Origin: Bacteroidetes bacterium UBA4416
GTDB lineage: Bacteria > Bacteroidota > Bacteroidia > B-17B0 > Aurantibacillaceae
DNA length: 53,524 bases
NCBI GenBank assembly: GCA_002390745.1
Contig: DGQK01000036.1
Location: 36,449 to 89,972, forward strand
Direction of reading: 5' to 3'
In this document: positions 16,413-24,325 of the stretch, in pieces
Numbering within the stretch: the stretch's first letter is position 1
Layout of the letters: each line of letters opens with the position of its first letter
Notes under the pieces: model-generated
The model's input: only the letters and a program-made list of their open reading frames with translations
What the model was told of the DNA's origin: nothing
The model's database searches: none
Program-made: the position numbers and the translations under genes

Positions 16413-17036
16413 TTATGATGTTTTATTCAGCTTTCCGATGGAGCGGTCGTGCCATGGCGACAGGAAGCTCAGAGCACACAGCGCACCGATGAGCGCGCAG
16501 AGCATATCGGTTTGCGTATCCCATACATAACCCTGCGTTCCTAAAAAGGCATCGGCAGACTCTCCGGTCATGATGGCTACCAACGCTTCGATGAGCTCAT
16601 ACACCGCGCTGATGGCAAGGCATACGCAGGTGCTTAAAAAAAAGAGCCAGCCTTTTTTACTTACAACCTGCTTCCTGATCAGCAATTCGCGGGTGATGAT
16701 GGCGGGAACAAAGCCCTGGATGAAATGCCCTACTTTATCGTAATTGTTCCTATCCTGGTGCAGGAGGTCTTTGATCCAATCGAACAAGGGCACTTCGGCA
16801 TAGGTATAGTGTCCGCCAATGTACAGCACCCAGGCATGCAGCAGAATAAGGGTATAGGCCATCTCCGACATCGGAAAGGTACTGCGCGTCAGCATGAGGA
16901 TGATGAGGGCAATGACGGCCGGAATGACTTCCAGTATCCAGGTAAAGTAATCGTGCGGAGCGATGCCGGAAAGGATCAGACCCAGCAACATGAGTACGAT
17001 AAAGAGCCGGTATGTGTTTGATACTGTCACAGGCAT
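16413..17036 (-). CDS. DUF2238 (YjdF-type) integral membrane protein
   Basis: A 207-residue membrane protein with about six hydrophobic segments: ~11-27, ~31-50, ~60-75, ~105-120, ~128-148 and ~172-192. The conserved middle, with YDKVGHFIQGFVPAI (~99-113) and later YELIEA and GTQGYVWDTQTDM (~165-177), is the pattern I recall for the DUF2238/YjdF family, whose function is not established. Its ATG follows the stop of the gene at 17037 with no gap (TAAATG), so the two are translationally coupled. The 115-residue membrane protein at 18000-18347 is likely in the same operon. The sequence ends just before the repeat cluster; no clear terminator is seen. Confidence 0.8.
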   Translation of the reverse strand: MPVTVSNTYRLFIVLMLLGLILSGIAPHDYFTWILEVIPAVIALIILMLTRSTFPMSEMAYTLILLHAWVLYIGGHYTYAEVPLFDWIKDLLHQDRNNYDKVGHFIQGFVPAIITRELLIRKQVVSKKGWLFFLSTCVCLAISAVYELIEALVAIMTGESADAFLGTQGYVWDTQTDMLCALIGALCALSFLSPWHDRSIGKLNKTS

Positions 17037-17969
17037 TTATCCTTTATCAGCGAGGTCGTTCAGGAGTTCAACAAACGATGGGGGTGGCGTGAATTTCAGG
17101 CTCTTCTCATCGAGCTCATAGGGAAGCTCAATGAATTTCCCGCGGTGGTACCACATCAGGGATGGGCTCAGCGAGCCCGGGCCTTCGCGATGCATGCCAT
17201 GAATGGCGGGAATAAGGTTATTAACTGCCTTAATGATCTCTATGTTGTTGATCGGGTAAATGAGGGCTGCATGACGGTGCGGCACGCCAACCAGGGCCCC
17301 ATACTCACCGACGAGGTCAGGCCTGTCGTCCAGCTCAAACAGGATATTGGGCACAAAGAAATGATCGGCTTCTGCAAACCAGATCTGCAATTCACCGAAA
17401 TCAAAGGAAGAAATCTCCACCGGGTTATTCGCTTTTGTATTCCGGACCGCGACTTCGAAAAGATCGTCAAAGGTTTTGCTCCATTGTTCTGCCTGCTCCG
17501 GCTTAATGTTGGTAATGGTATCGGGCATATCGAAGATGAGCATCGCATACATATCGCCGGCAAAAGGCTTTCCGATAAAAATGCCTTTGGGAAGATTGTC
17601 TATATAATGCTGTGGATAAAGCCGCACACCGATATAGGACTTCACCTTCTCGTAGGTACCGGCGTTCTTCTCAAACTCCTTCCTGAATAGCTCTCCCCTT
17701 TCCATTGCCCCGAAGTGTGAGGCGATTGCCTCTTTATAATACGCAGGCTCCCGCTGTTTGCATACCTGTGCGACATTAGTGAGGCCCAGCTTCTGCGCGC
17801 CGAACTCCTCACCTTCTATTTTAATGACAGAGCCATCGAGCACCGGGCTAAAGCCTTTGTCCTGAAAATACCCGGCAAGCTCGTTCAAAAAAGCGTTGTA
17901 CTCTTCCCGGGTAAAGAAGCCGGCCCATTGCGGTACGTCTTCGTTGTTGTGATTGGATAATGAAAGCAT
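17037..17969 (-). CDS. Conserved hypothetical cytoplasmic protein
   Basis: Soluble protein of about 310 residues with no signal peptide or membrane segment. The ATG at 17969 (MLSLSNHNNEDVPQW) is preferred to the frame start at 17996, which crowds the stop of the upstream gene at 18000. An acidic N-terminal portion (WAGFFTREEYNAFLNEL) is followed by a mixed alpha/beta region with VGVPHRHAALIYPI near residue 230. The general look recalls DUF1444-like proteins, but I cannot assign it with confidence. It is coupled to the DUF2238 gene (TAAATG junction), which suggests a shared process at the membrane. No catalytic motif seen. Confidence 0.6.
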   Translation of the reverse strand: MLSLSNHNNEDVPQWAGFFTREEYNAFLNELAGYFQDKGFSPVLDGSVIKIEGEEFGAQKLGLTNVAQVCKQREPAYYKEAIASHFGAMERGELFRKEFEKNAGTYEKVKSYIGVRLYPQHYIDNLPKGIFIGKPFAGDMYAMLIFDMPDTITNIKPEQAEQWSKTFDDLFEVAVRNTKANNPVEISSFDFGELQIWFAEADHFFVPNILFELDDRPDLVGEYGALVGVPHRHAALIYPINNIEIIKAVNNLIPAIHGMHREGPGSLSPSLMWYHRGKFIELPYELDEKSLKFTPPPSFVELLNDLADKG

Positions 17970-17999
17970 GTGTTTTAAATAGATGTGAGCAAACAAAAT

Positions 18000-18347
18000 T
18001 TAAAGCTGGCCTTTGTGACGCATAAGCATCAAGGCCACCAGAATGACGACGGAGAACAGCGTTCCGACAGGCAAGTACCAGAGCGTTAGTAAGGAGATCA
18101 GGATGCCGGACAGCCATGCCGCAGGTTGCCCGCTCCACAGGGTTGCGATCCAGCCAAGCCAGGCCAGGCCGAAAAGGATAAACACAGGACCCAGTTTAAA
18201 CACATCCACGCCGAGCTTAGCAAACAGGCCGGCCCAGGGACCGGGCTTTTCAGGGCCGATGTATTTTCCGTTGACCAGAACATAGATCCCGTCGATCAGC
18301 ATGTACAATCCGTTAATGCTTCCCAGTATGGCTGCCAATAGTTTCAT
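18000..18347 (-). CDS. Small integral membrane protein
   Basis: A 115-residue hydrophobic protein with four predicted helices: ~3-26, ~42-65 (after GPWAGLFAKLGVDV), ~66-80 and ~85-108. The short basic tail MRHKGQL suggests a cytoplasmic C-terminus. Family not recognised. It lies 30 bases upstream of the gene at 17037-17969 and 27 bases after the lipoprotein gene that ends at 18375, all on the minus strand, so 19175 to 16413 may be one transcript. Confidence 0.6.
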   Translation of the reverse strand: MKLLAAILGSINGLYMLIDGIYVLVNGKYIGPEKPGPWAGLFAKLGVDVFKLGPVFILFGLAWLGWIATLWSGQPAAWLSGILISLLTLWYLPVGTLFSVVILVALMLMRHKGQL

Positions 18348-18374
18348 CTGCCGGTTCTCAGTAGCTCCTGTTGA

Positions 18375-19175
18375 TCAATACAAGCGTTTTGCTTTTTGCG
18401 GCGATGCCAGGCTGAACCAGAAGATGCACACCGGCTCACCCTTATCGCGTGTGCCGTTCTTATTGGCATCAAAACTTGCGTAGAGGTACATCACATCGTT
18501 CTGCGCATCGTACTGTGAGCGGATCACCGAGTAATCGGGCGGGATCAGCTGTGTTCGCACGGTGGCCGATGAGTCGAACAGGTAGAAGCGTCGGAGATCT
18601 TTGCGGTTGATAAGTGTATCTTTATTCGTATCTTCATCATAAACCGATACCAGGTAATAATTGCGGTTCACCGGTTTTTTATTCAGCGAGTCCTGCTCCA
18701 CAGATGGGTAGTAGAGGGTTTTGATGAGAGCGGGATTCTTGAACATAAAATTCAGCCGGCTGCTTGCAAGGTCGTAGTGGGCGATGTTGAGCAAGTGGTA
18801 GCCGTAAAGGATATCGATGCCCGGCATAAAATGCTCTTCCTGCGAAGACACATCATCGTCGTAAGCGCCTTTATAAAACCAGCTGCGGTCGCCGGAAGCA
18901 TTCCGTGAAGGCTTATCTTTATAAACCGTCACCAGTCGGTGTTCCGGCATTCCCGTCAGGATCACCGCATTGGGTGTGGAAGGAATCTGGCTAAGGGCCA
19001 TATTACCCTGCACCGAATTGAGCATGGAATCAGGGCCCGACGACGTTTCCGTGAGATCAGGCGCAGCAATCTGCTCTTCCTTTACTTTTTTCTCTTCCCC
19101 GGCACAGGAACTGTTGAGCAGAACTATGCCTAAGCACAGAAAGCCTGTCAATAAGATAGATGTTTGGCGACACAT
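18375..19175 (-). CDS. Putative lipoprotein
   Basis: Exported protein of 266 residues starting at ATG 19175. MCRQTSILLTGFLCLGIVLL leads into the lipobox LNSSC, so it should be lipidated at about Cys25. The mature protein starts with a charged linker (AGEEKKVKEEQ) and has a body rich in beta strands with DANKNGTRDKGEP near the end, an acidic loop like a calcium-binding repeat, and DEDTNKDTLINRKD earlier, another such loop. It is therefore probably an envelope lipoprotein with metal-stabilised beta structure. Family unknown. The longer frame to 19229 would run through TAGTTTTATCTTTAT, a block also found upstream of the gene at 26112, and is rejected. Confidence 0.65.
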   Translation of the reverse strand: MCRQTSILLTGFLCLGIVLLNSSCAGEEKKVKEEQIAAPDLTETSSGPDSMLNSVQGNMALSQIPSTPNAVILTGMPEHRLVTVYKDKPSRNASGDRSWFYKGAYDDDVSSQEEHFMPGIDILYGYHLLNIAHYDLASSRLNFMFKNPALIKTLYYPSVEQDSLNKKPVNRNYYLVSVYDEDTNKDTLINRKDLRRFYLFDSSATVRTQLIPPDYSVIRSQYDAQNDVMYLYASFDANKNGTRDKGEPVCIFWFSLASPQKAKRLY

Positions 19176-19298
19176 GGGAGGTTTAATTTTAATGATAAAG
19201 ATAAAACTACCGTCATGCGCGGCACTCATCAGGAAGCTCTAGTTATCAACAATGACTTAACCGCAGCAAACAGGAATAAGGCACAGCGCCGGCCATCA

Positions 19299-20189
19299 TC
19301 ATTTTTTATTTTTTTCGATTTGGTATTTGATCTGCAGGTTAAGCACAAATTCAACAGCCGGCTCTGTAACGGTTGGATTGATGACTTTATCAAAGCCGGA
19401 ATAATTTATTTTATCGTAATAAAAAGTGGCTGATTTTCTAAGATCTTTCCTGACGTAATTGTTGTAATTGGAGTAGACCTCACTACTTTCATAAGCTGTA
19501 TAGGTTTTATAGAGCTGATCCGGGTAATAACTGTAAAACTGTTCTCCATAGATCTGTGCGTTAGGAGCAAGCCGGATATTGGTGATCCCCAGGTACAGCG
19601 CTTTCTTTTGATTGATTATTTCCGTTGCCGCCTGAAACAGCTGGCCATATACTTTTCCCATATCCGTAACAATGTAGTCCACTTTCACCAAATCATAGAT
19701 CTGGTAGTTGGAAGCCGCAATAACCAGCTTGTCCAGCGCTTTGATGCTTTTCAGCCTGATGATCACATTCTTTTTTATCTCAAATCCTTTCAGGTATTGT
19801 TCCGCAACATTGCCGTTGGTTGTATAGGCAAACACTTTGTTCTGAGTGGTCATATCAATGTAGCTATCGGGATATCCCATTTTATTTAACTCCGAAACGA
19901 AGCCTGCGATCCGTTTTTCGATGTTTTCGCTGCATTCTTTAACCGTTGCCGCTTCCTCGCTCACACCGAATGTTACTACATAGGCGTCTGCGATCACATT
20001 TAGCAGCACATCCGCCTCAATCGCACATGTGGAATCCGTTAAATAGGTCATCTTTGAATGCCGGTTTCTTTCTGCCGGGTAGTTTTCGTTATAATTTTTT
20101 CCATACACACTGTTTCCGCTCAGCTGAGCATGGATTACAGGAGAAAGAAGCAGTAGGGCAAGATGGAGAAGTGTGGTTGTTCGTTTCAT
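19299..20189 (-). CDS. SIMPL (DUF541)-like secreted protein
   Basis: A 296-residue exported protein with signal peptide MKRTTTLLHLALLLLSPVIHAQ. The region ~65-195 resembles the SIMPL/DUF541 fold: a strand-rich start (ADAYVVTFGVSEEAATVKE), a long helix (NIEKRIAGFVSELNKMGYPDSYIDMTT), then FEIKKNVIIRLKSIKALDKLV and ATEIINQKKALYLGI. In known SIMPL proteins these segments form the characteristic repeated alpha/beta unit, and bacterial members are periplasmic or outer-membrane associated with a poorly defined role. The C-terminal ~90 residues are rich in Tyr (YSYYPDQLYKTYTAYESSEVYSNYNNYV). It lies between the lipoprotein and the ARPP-1-like gene on the same strand; the 74-base gap upstream holds a GGCGG-TTTC-CCGCC hairpin. 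Confidence 0.6.
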   Translation of the reverse strand: MKRTTTLLHLALLLLSPVIHAQLSGNSVYGKNYNENYPAERNRHSKMTYLTDSTCAIEADVLLNVIADAYVVTFGVSEEAATVKECSENIEKRIAGFVSELNKMGYPDSYIDMTTQNKVFAYTTNGNVAEQYLKGFEIKKNVIIRLKSIKALDKLVIAASNYQIYDLVKVDYIVTDMGKVYGQLFQAATEIINQKKALYLGITNIRLAPNAQIYGEQFYSYYPDQLYKTYTAYESSEVYSNYNNYVRKDLRKSATFYYDKINYSGFDKVINPTVTEPAVEFVLNLQIKYQIEKNKK

Positions 20190-20240
20190 GATTGTATGTA
20201 GTTTTAATTAAATGGCTGTTTGAATCGTAGGTTTTGGCAT

Positions 20241-20254
20241 GGCGGTTTCCCGCC
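20241..20254 (-). other. GC-rich hairpin between the ARPP-1-like and SIMPL-like genes
   Basis: On the minus strand GGCGG-GAAA-CCGCC is a perfect five-pair stem capped by a GNRA-type tetraloop, starting about 10 bases after the stop codon at 20264. No T-run follows, so it is at best a weak terminator or an mRNA-stabilising hairpin. Confidence 0.35.
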
Positions 20255-20263
20255 GGGGATCAA

Positions 20264-21277
20264 TCAGAAGGTAGCGAGGTGCAGCTTTTTGCCCCTGCTT
20301 TTGAGGATGGTGCCGTTCTTTTCCACGTCACTCTCCTGAGTGCTTTCATCCAGCAGGATCTTATCGAGGTAAGACTGTACCGTCTGATAGCTGGTTGTGG
20401 CTTCTGTCCCATTGGAAATAGCCTCGGTGGAATAAGAGCTCATGAGGTTATCGAAGTATTGCTGAAACATGCCGGGCGTGGCGAACATATCGCAACCGAT
20501 GACTTTGTTGCCGGTACAGGCTACCACACCAATCACATTGGGCTCCGCTTTTAGCTTTGAATTAAAAAAGCTGAGATACGCCTTGAGCTCCTCATTGTAT
20601 TTCTTTGAGGTATCGAGGGCCGTATAGCTTCCTGATTGGCTGCTGGCGGAATTTTTCGCAGTAACCTCTGCTACGTTCTGCCACACTTTCTGCTGGTCTT
20701 TTTCCACAACGGCTGCCTTGCGCACACTCATCGTCGATACGTTGGAATAGCCGTAAAAGGTATGGTTTGCCTTCTGCGACTCTTCGCTGTATTGCCAGCG
20801 GCCGTGCTCCACGCAAAACACCGCAATGTCCTTCCGTCCGCTATGAGGAAGCAGCACCATGTCCTGCGCCAGCACCCGGTCCTGCTTCCCGCCTTTCACC
20901 ACTTCGCCGGCCATGATCATGATGGTATCATTGGAGGTGTTTTCGATAAAGAGGGTATTGACAGTGCCGCTGCCGCCGGAGCTCTGACCGACCAGGGTAT
21001 TGCTCCGCGCATGCTCATTCGCTACATTGGCATGTGCGGCAGAGCCGATTTCGGTCACCGTGATTTTTTTCTCGGCCACCGCTTTCTGGAGCGGAGTGTA
21101 TTTACTGATGTCCTTATGCTCATCGAGGAACACCTGGTTGGCAAAGACCGGGTACAGGCGCAGGTTTTTGTAAGTAAAGGAAACGGCTTCCCGGATTTTC
21201 AGGTTGTCGGCATTATACTGTGCAACCGAGGCGATGGGCAGGATGATCGTGCTCATCAAGAAAGAAAGGATTTTCAT
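20264..21277 (-). CDS. ARPP-1-family domain protein, exported
   Basis: A 337-residue protein with signal peptide MKILSFLMSTIILPIASVAQ. It shows the motif series I associate with the ARPP-1 (ARG/rhodanese-phosphatase-associated) domain: LFIENTSNDTIMIMAGEVVKG, GKQDRVLAQDMVLLPHSG, and VFCVEHGRW at ~152-160, then a C-terminal half with helices and VIGVVACTGNKVIGCDMFATPGMFQQ near 245-270. The molecular function of ARPP-1 is not known. Export makes a periplasmic or outer-membrane role likely here. It is followed on the same strand by the SIMPL-like gene, so the two may be co-transcribed. Confidence 0.65.
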   Translation of the reverse strand: MKILSFLMSTIILPIASVAQYNADNLKIREAVSFTYKNLRLYPVFANQVFLDEHKDISKYTPLQKAVAEKKITVTEIGSAAHANVANEHARSNTLVGQSSGGSGTVNTLFIENTSNDTIMIMAGEVVKGGKQDRVLAQDMVLLPHSGRKDIAVFCVEHGRWQYSEESQKANHTFYGYSNVSTMSVRKAAVVEKDQQKVWQNVAEVTAKNSASSQSGSYTALDTSKKYNEELKAYLSFFNSKLKAEPNVIGVVACTGNKVIGCDMFATPGMFQQYFDNLMSSYSTEAISNGTEATTSYQTVQSYLDKILLDESTQESDVEKNGTILKSRGKKLHLATF

Positions 21278-21451
21278 GGCGCTCGCTTTAGATTGTTTCC
21301 TCTAAACTAGCACCGCTGCTTCCGTTTAAAAAGCAATACTTGGCAAAACGCCTTTATGACTTGGTGAAAGGGACAGCATGAGTTGTAGGAGCGGATTGAG
21401 ATTGGAGTATTGACAGAGCTCATGAACGGATGAAGTTTTCGAATTATATCT

Positions 21452-21459
21452 TATCTTTG
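21452..21459 (+). promoter_or_regulatory. Promoter -7 box TATCTTTG of the parvulin gene
   Basis: TATCTTTG matches TAnnTTTG and lies 27 bases before the ATG at 21487. It rules out the upstream in-frame ATG at 21430, which would precede the transcription start. No clear -33 TTG. Confidence 0.5.
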
Positions 21460-21486
21460 GAAAACGACTCTCATAAATTGACAACG

Positions 21487-21876
21487 ATGAAATACCTGAT
21501 CTTCCTCCTGCCCTTCATGGTGGCCTTTTCCGGACCTGTTGATCCGATTTCTGCGGTGGCTGACGGAATGTCCGGTTTTAAAAAAGACGCTAAGAAGCTC
21601 TGCGAATACTACCGGCAGCGTGTGCTGAAAGGGGAAAGCATGGCTTCGATCGCACAGCTCTACAGCGAAGATCCGGGATCCTCTGCCAATGGCGGACAGT
21701 ACAATAACGTGGTTCCGGGGATGATGGTTCCCGAATTTGAAAAAGTAGCCTACAGCTTAAAGACCGGAGAAATTTCGGAGGTGTTTGAAACCCAGTATGG
21801 CTTTCATTTTATCCAATTGATTTCCCGGAAAGGCGATGTCCTTAGCCTGCGGCATCTCCTGATCACGAGGGATTAG
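21487..21876 (+). CDS. Small exported parvulin-type peptidyl-prolyl isomerase
   Basis: A 129-residue protein that is little more than one rotamase domain behind a signal peptide (MKYLIFLLPFMVAFSGPVDP). Parvulin motifs are in order: VLKGESMASIAQLYSED (~49-65), GSSANGGQYNNVVPGMMVPEFEKVAYSLKTGEIS split over two strands and a helix, then the ETQYGFHFIQLI strand ending in the conserved histidine. Such domains catalyse cis-trans isomerisation of proline bonds and usually belong to the longer chaperones SurA or PrsA; the chaperone portion is missing here. It should act in the periplasm or outer envelope. It converges on the GNAT gene, overlapping its end by 14 bases (21863-21876). Confidence 0.82.
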   Translation: MKYLIFLLPFMVAFSGPVDPISAVADGMSGFKKDAKKLCEYYRQRVLKGESMASIAQLYSEDPGSSANGGQYNNVVPGMMVPEFEKVAYSLKTGEISEVFETQYGFHFIQLISRKGDVLSLRHLLITRD

Positions 21877-22651
21877 CGTTTGCATCATAAATGCGTGCGA
21901 TCTCATTGAATGGCCGCCAGGCACGGAGCTCCTCTATTTCATCTTTGTTTTCGCATTGGATGAGCAGGCCGACTTTAGAGAAATTCGCATGAGATCCGCT
22001 AAACATGGGTATGCCTTTTATCTTCCGGCGCCTGAGCCGGTTCTGGGCCATAAATTCGATGTGATCCTCTTCAAACACAGCGATATTGCCTTCAACGATC
22101 CGGCCTGCAAGTACTAAGCCTCTGCCTGTTATGTTGAATGTGTCCTCTATCACATACACAGACTTTATTTCCGGATCCAGGTCCGGGCCGGGCAAATACT
22201 TCATCATTTTATAATTGATGAGGACCTCATCTTCCCTGATATTTTTCTGTTCCGCTACTACTCTAAACCCCTGTTTTCTGAAAAAAGGTTTTGCCGTGAT
22301 GCTGATATCGGAGGTGATGAGCTTTTCGCCATGCCTGCCGGCTTCCTGCAACAGGCGGTTCAATAATTCGCGGGCGATGCCCATTCCCTGGAAATCTTTA
22401 TGGACGTAAAAGAAGTCGATGTAGTTATGATTTTTAAGGGTTCCGAAACCCACCAGCACCTCATCCATTTCAGCCAGCAATACAAACTGGTTGACGACCA
22501 TATCGAGCCAGCGCTCTTCCTTGCCGGCCGAAGAGCTCCAGATGGTGACCTGTGCCTCCGTATAATCGTTGCGGCAAACCGTGAGAATGGTATCCCTGTA
22601 CAGGGCCTTCATGGCGGACAGGTCTTCCGGGCTAGCGTTTCTAAAGTTCAT
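21863..22651 (-). CDS. GNAT acetyltransferase fused to an EF-Tu domain-2-like beta-barrel
   Basis: A 262-residue two-domain protein. Residues 1-155 form a GNAT N-acetyltransferase: FVLLAEMDEVLVGFGTL strand pair, IDFFYVHKDFQGMGIARELL (78-97) holding the acetyl-CoA-binding Q-x-x-G-x-A loop, and PFFRKQGFRVV. Residues ~165-245 match translation-factor domain 2: VIEDTFNITGRGLVLAGRI lines up with the IEDVFxIxGRGTVVTGRV of EF-Tu, and KVGLLIQCENKDEIE lines up with its VGVLLRGxxREEIE strand. No GTPase domain is present. Domain 2 in EF-Tu contacts the aminoacyl end of tRNA, so a tRNA- or protein-N-terminus substrate is conceivable, but this is inference. It is the last gene of a minus-strand cluster with 11-base spacing to the next gene. 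Confidence 0.82.
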   Translation of the reverse strand: MNFRNASPEDLSAMKALYRDTILTVCRNDYTEAQVTIWSSSAGKEERWLDMVVNQFVLLAEMDEVLVGFGTLKNHNYIDFFYVHKDFQGMGIARELLNRLLQEAGRHGEKLITSDISITAKPFFRKQGFRVVAEQKNIREDEVLINYKMMKYLPGPDLDPEIKSVYVIEDTFNITGRGLVLAGRIVEGNIAVFEEDHIEFMAQNRLRRRKIKGIPMFSGSHANFSKVGLLIQCENKDEIEELRAWRPFNEIARIYDANANPS

Positions 22652-22662
22652 GTTCTGTTTGC

Positions 22663-23163
22663 TTAATATATAAAATACCGGATGCCATTGAGAGCGGCCT
22701 CGTCCCGATCAATGATCTGCCTTCCGTCATCATCCTTCCAGTTCCCGAAATCCAATCGTACCCCGCTGGAAAACCTCAGCTCATCATAAGCGTCTTTTTC
22801 ACATTCTTCAAAAAAGATGTCCTCCCGTTCCAGGTTTTCTTTCACCTGCTTATAGCTCAGTGGCTTTCCGAATTCAATAAACCAGGTATCGACCAGGATC
22901 GTGTCTTCAAAATAGTACAGGCCATCACTTTTCCGGTCGGGGCCTTCGTAAAGGAGGTTATCATTCTGAATGCCATGCACAGTCCCGGTATCTGTGTAGT
23001 AATAAAACTCAAAGCCATTATAAAATAAAATGCCGGCGCCGGCGCCCGAATCATGGCTATCACCTGGCTCTCCAAGATGCTGCTTAAGCTCATCGATAGG
23101 CATGCCGATATAAACAGGCCCGAAGTTACCGCTGAGGATAAAGTTTTTTAAAGAGATAGTCAT
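22663..23163 (-). CDS. Hypothetical protein, immunity-like context
   Basis: Cytoplasmic, acidic 166-residue protein. Its opening (FGPVYIGMPIDELKQHLGEPGD) is a pattern frequent among small proteins found beside polymorphic toxin or immunity genes, and FYNGFEFYYYTDTGTVHGIQND follows as a beta pair. The rest alternates beta strands and acidic turns (YEGPDRKSDGLYYFEDT, NWKDDDGRQIIDRDE). No family assigned firmly and no catalytic motif. It sits 11 bases from both neighbours (ends before 23174, starts the run to 22651), which indicates one operon. An alternative is a housekeeping protein of unknown function. Confidence 0.6.
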   Translation of the reverse strand: MTISLKNFILSGNFGPVYIGMPIDELKQHLGEPGDSHDSGAGAGILFYNGFEFYYYTDTGTVHGIQNDNLLYEGPDRKSDGLYYFEDTILVDTWFIEFGKPLSYKQVKENLEREDIFFEECEKDAYDELRFSSGVRLDFGNWKDDDGRQIIDRDEAALNGIRYFIY

Positions 23164-23173
23164 TGTTCTGTTG

Positions 23174-23515
23174 TTAATCTGTCAGGTACTCCACACGCAT
23201 CTTATCAAATTTGGCCATTGCGCCATCCACCAGCTCCTGCAAAGCCTGCATGCCTTCTTCCGGCGCATGTTTATTGATCTCCAGATCGGTGTACCAAACG
23301 GTCTTACCTTCTTCGGAACGCGCATGTGAAGAGGCGATCCAGATGATAAAGCCTCTGCCCCGGATGGAATACCAGAGTGCATCATTCCGGTTAGTATAGA
23401 AATTCACGCCGCAGTTTTTCAGGAATACATTCCATTCAAGACCGGGAAAGCGCTCGTTATCGTATTTCAGCCGCACCAGGCGGTTCTTTGAAGGATCTGT
23501 CAAGATTGCAGCCAT
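23174..23515 (-). CDS. Small hypothetical protein, immunity-like context
   Basis: A 113-residue cytoplasmic protein with no recognised domain. It has an aromatic-rich core (LEWNVFLKNCGVNFYTNRNDALWYSIRGRGFIIWIASS split over strands) followed by an amphipathic helix (EEGMQALQELVDGAMAKFDKM). The arrangement of strands then helix is typical of small single-domain binding proteins. It begins only 5 bases after the SMI1/KNR4-like gene ends and lies 11 bases before the next gene, so it is certainly co-transcribed with them; its role is inferred only from that company. Confidence 0.55.
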   Translation of the reverse strand: MAAILTDPSKNRLVRLKYDNERFPGLEWNVFLKNCGVNFYTNRNDALWYSIRGRGFIIWIASSHARSEEGKTVWYTDLEINKHAPEEGMQALQELVDGAMAKFDKMRVEYLTD

Positions 23516-23519
23516 AGCC

Positions 23520-24293
23520 CTAATTCCAGTACGACATCATTTCTTTTAGAAAAGGCACTTCTTTATGCTTCGACCATTCATACTCCCTTTCATTGAGCTC
23601 CCCCAATTCCTCACCATACTCCATACTACATATATTACCATTCTCATCGCACAGAGCGTCCATCAGGTCAAGCTCTCCGCTGAACTCGTTCAACAGGAAA
23701 TGCTTCAGGCTCCAGGCATATACGATAGTATCGGAGCCCCACACCGACAAAACCGGTCGGTGAACAAGCGCTTCATCACTTACCAGGAAACGGTGCGACG
23801 TTAAGGGAAGCAACTTTGGTATTTTATGAAACCATTCTGCAAAAATCCGGGTCTTTTCTTCTTCCGATTCTACTTTCTCACCCCAGGAGCTCAGCCATAC
23901 ACCATTCACCCCTAAAACATCCCTCAACATTTCCCGGTACGGCCAATCCAGCATCTTTTTAAGATCTTTGTCATCTTTAAGCCAATTGTAATAAAAAGGA
24001 GATTCACTTTTATAAATCATGCCTTCGTCCTCATACTCGCTGATCTCTTTCCTATCGATGGCATGCAGAATTTTCAGGAATTGCCGGTGCTCCTCCATAA
24101 AACGGATACCGTATGTTTTCTCTACGCCATCGATCTCTTCATCGGTCATCCCAATCCACCTGGCACCGCTAATCCAGCGAGGCGCTTCTCCTTCTTTAGG
24201 TTTTTCGCTCCACGCCGCCTCCGTTTTTTCTTTCAGCCAGTACAGGAATTCGGTATAGTCTTCCGGAATGGTATGTGCCCGCTTATTACTCAT
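23520..24293 (-). CDS. SMI1/KNR4 (SUKH)-family protein
   Basis: A 257-residue cytoplasmic protein. The stretch WISGARWIGMTDEEIDGVEKTYGIRFMEEHRQFLKIL (described by its parts: G-M-T-x-x-E-I, E-x-x-Y-G-I-x-F, R-x-F-L) at ~40-78 is the SUKH signature, and a later strand HRFLVSDEALVHRPVLSVWGSDTIVYAW resembles the family's I-P-x-x-S-I-W-x-x-D segment. SUKH proteins are typically immunity proteins against contact-delivered nuclease toxins, though eukaryotic SMI1 is a signalling factor. No toxin gene is visible nearby. It heads a tight cluster with the two small genes downstream (5 and 11 base gaps). Confidence 0.72.
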   Translation of the reverse strand: MSNKRAHTIPEDYTEFLYWLKEKTEAAWSEKPKEGEAPRWISGARWIGMTDEEIDGVEKTYGIRFMEEHRQFLKILHAIDRKEISEYEDEGMIYKSESPFYYNWLKDDKDLKKMLDWPYREMLRDVLGVNGVWLSSWGEKVESEEEKTRIFAEWFHKIPKLLPLTSHRFLVSDEALVHRPVLSVWGSDTIVYAWSLKHFLLNEFSGELDLMDALCDENGNICSMEYGEELGELNEREYEWSKHKEVPFLKEMMSYWN

Positions 24294-24325
24294 AGATTGA
24301 TGGCTTTTTTCATTTTACGGAATAC

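Noticed and set aside
20636..21310. 224-codon plus-strand frame
   Set aside because: Shadow of the ARPP-1-like gene, which has a signal peptide and recognisable motifs on the other strand.
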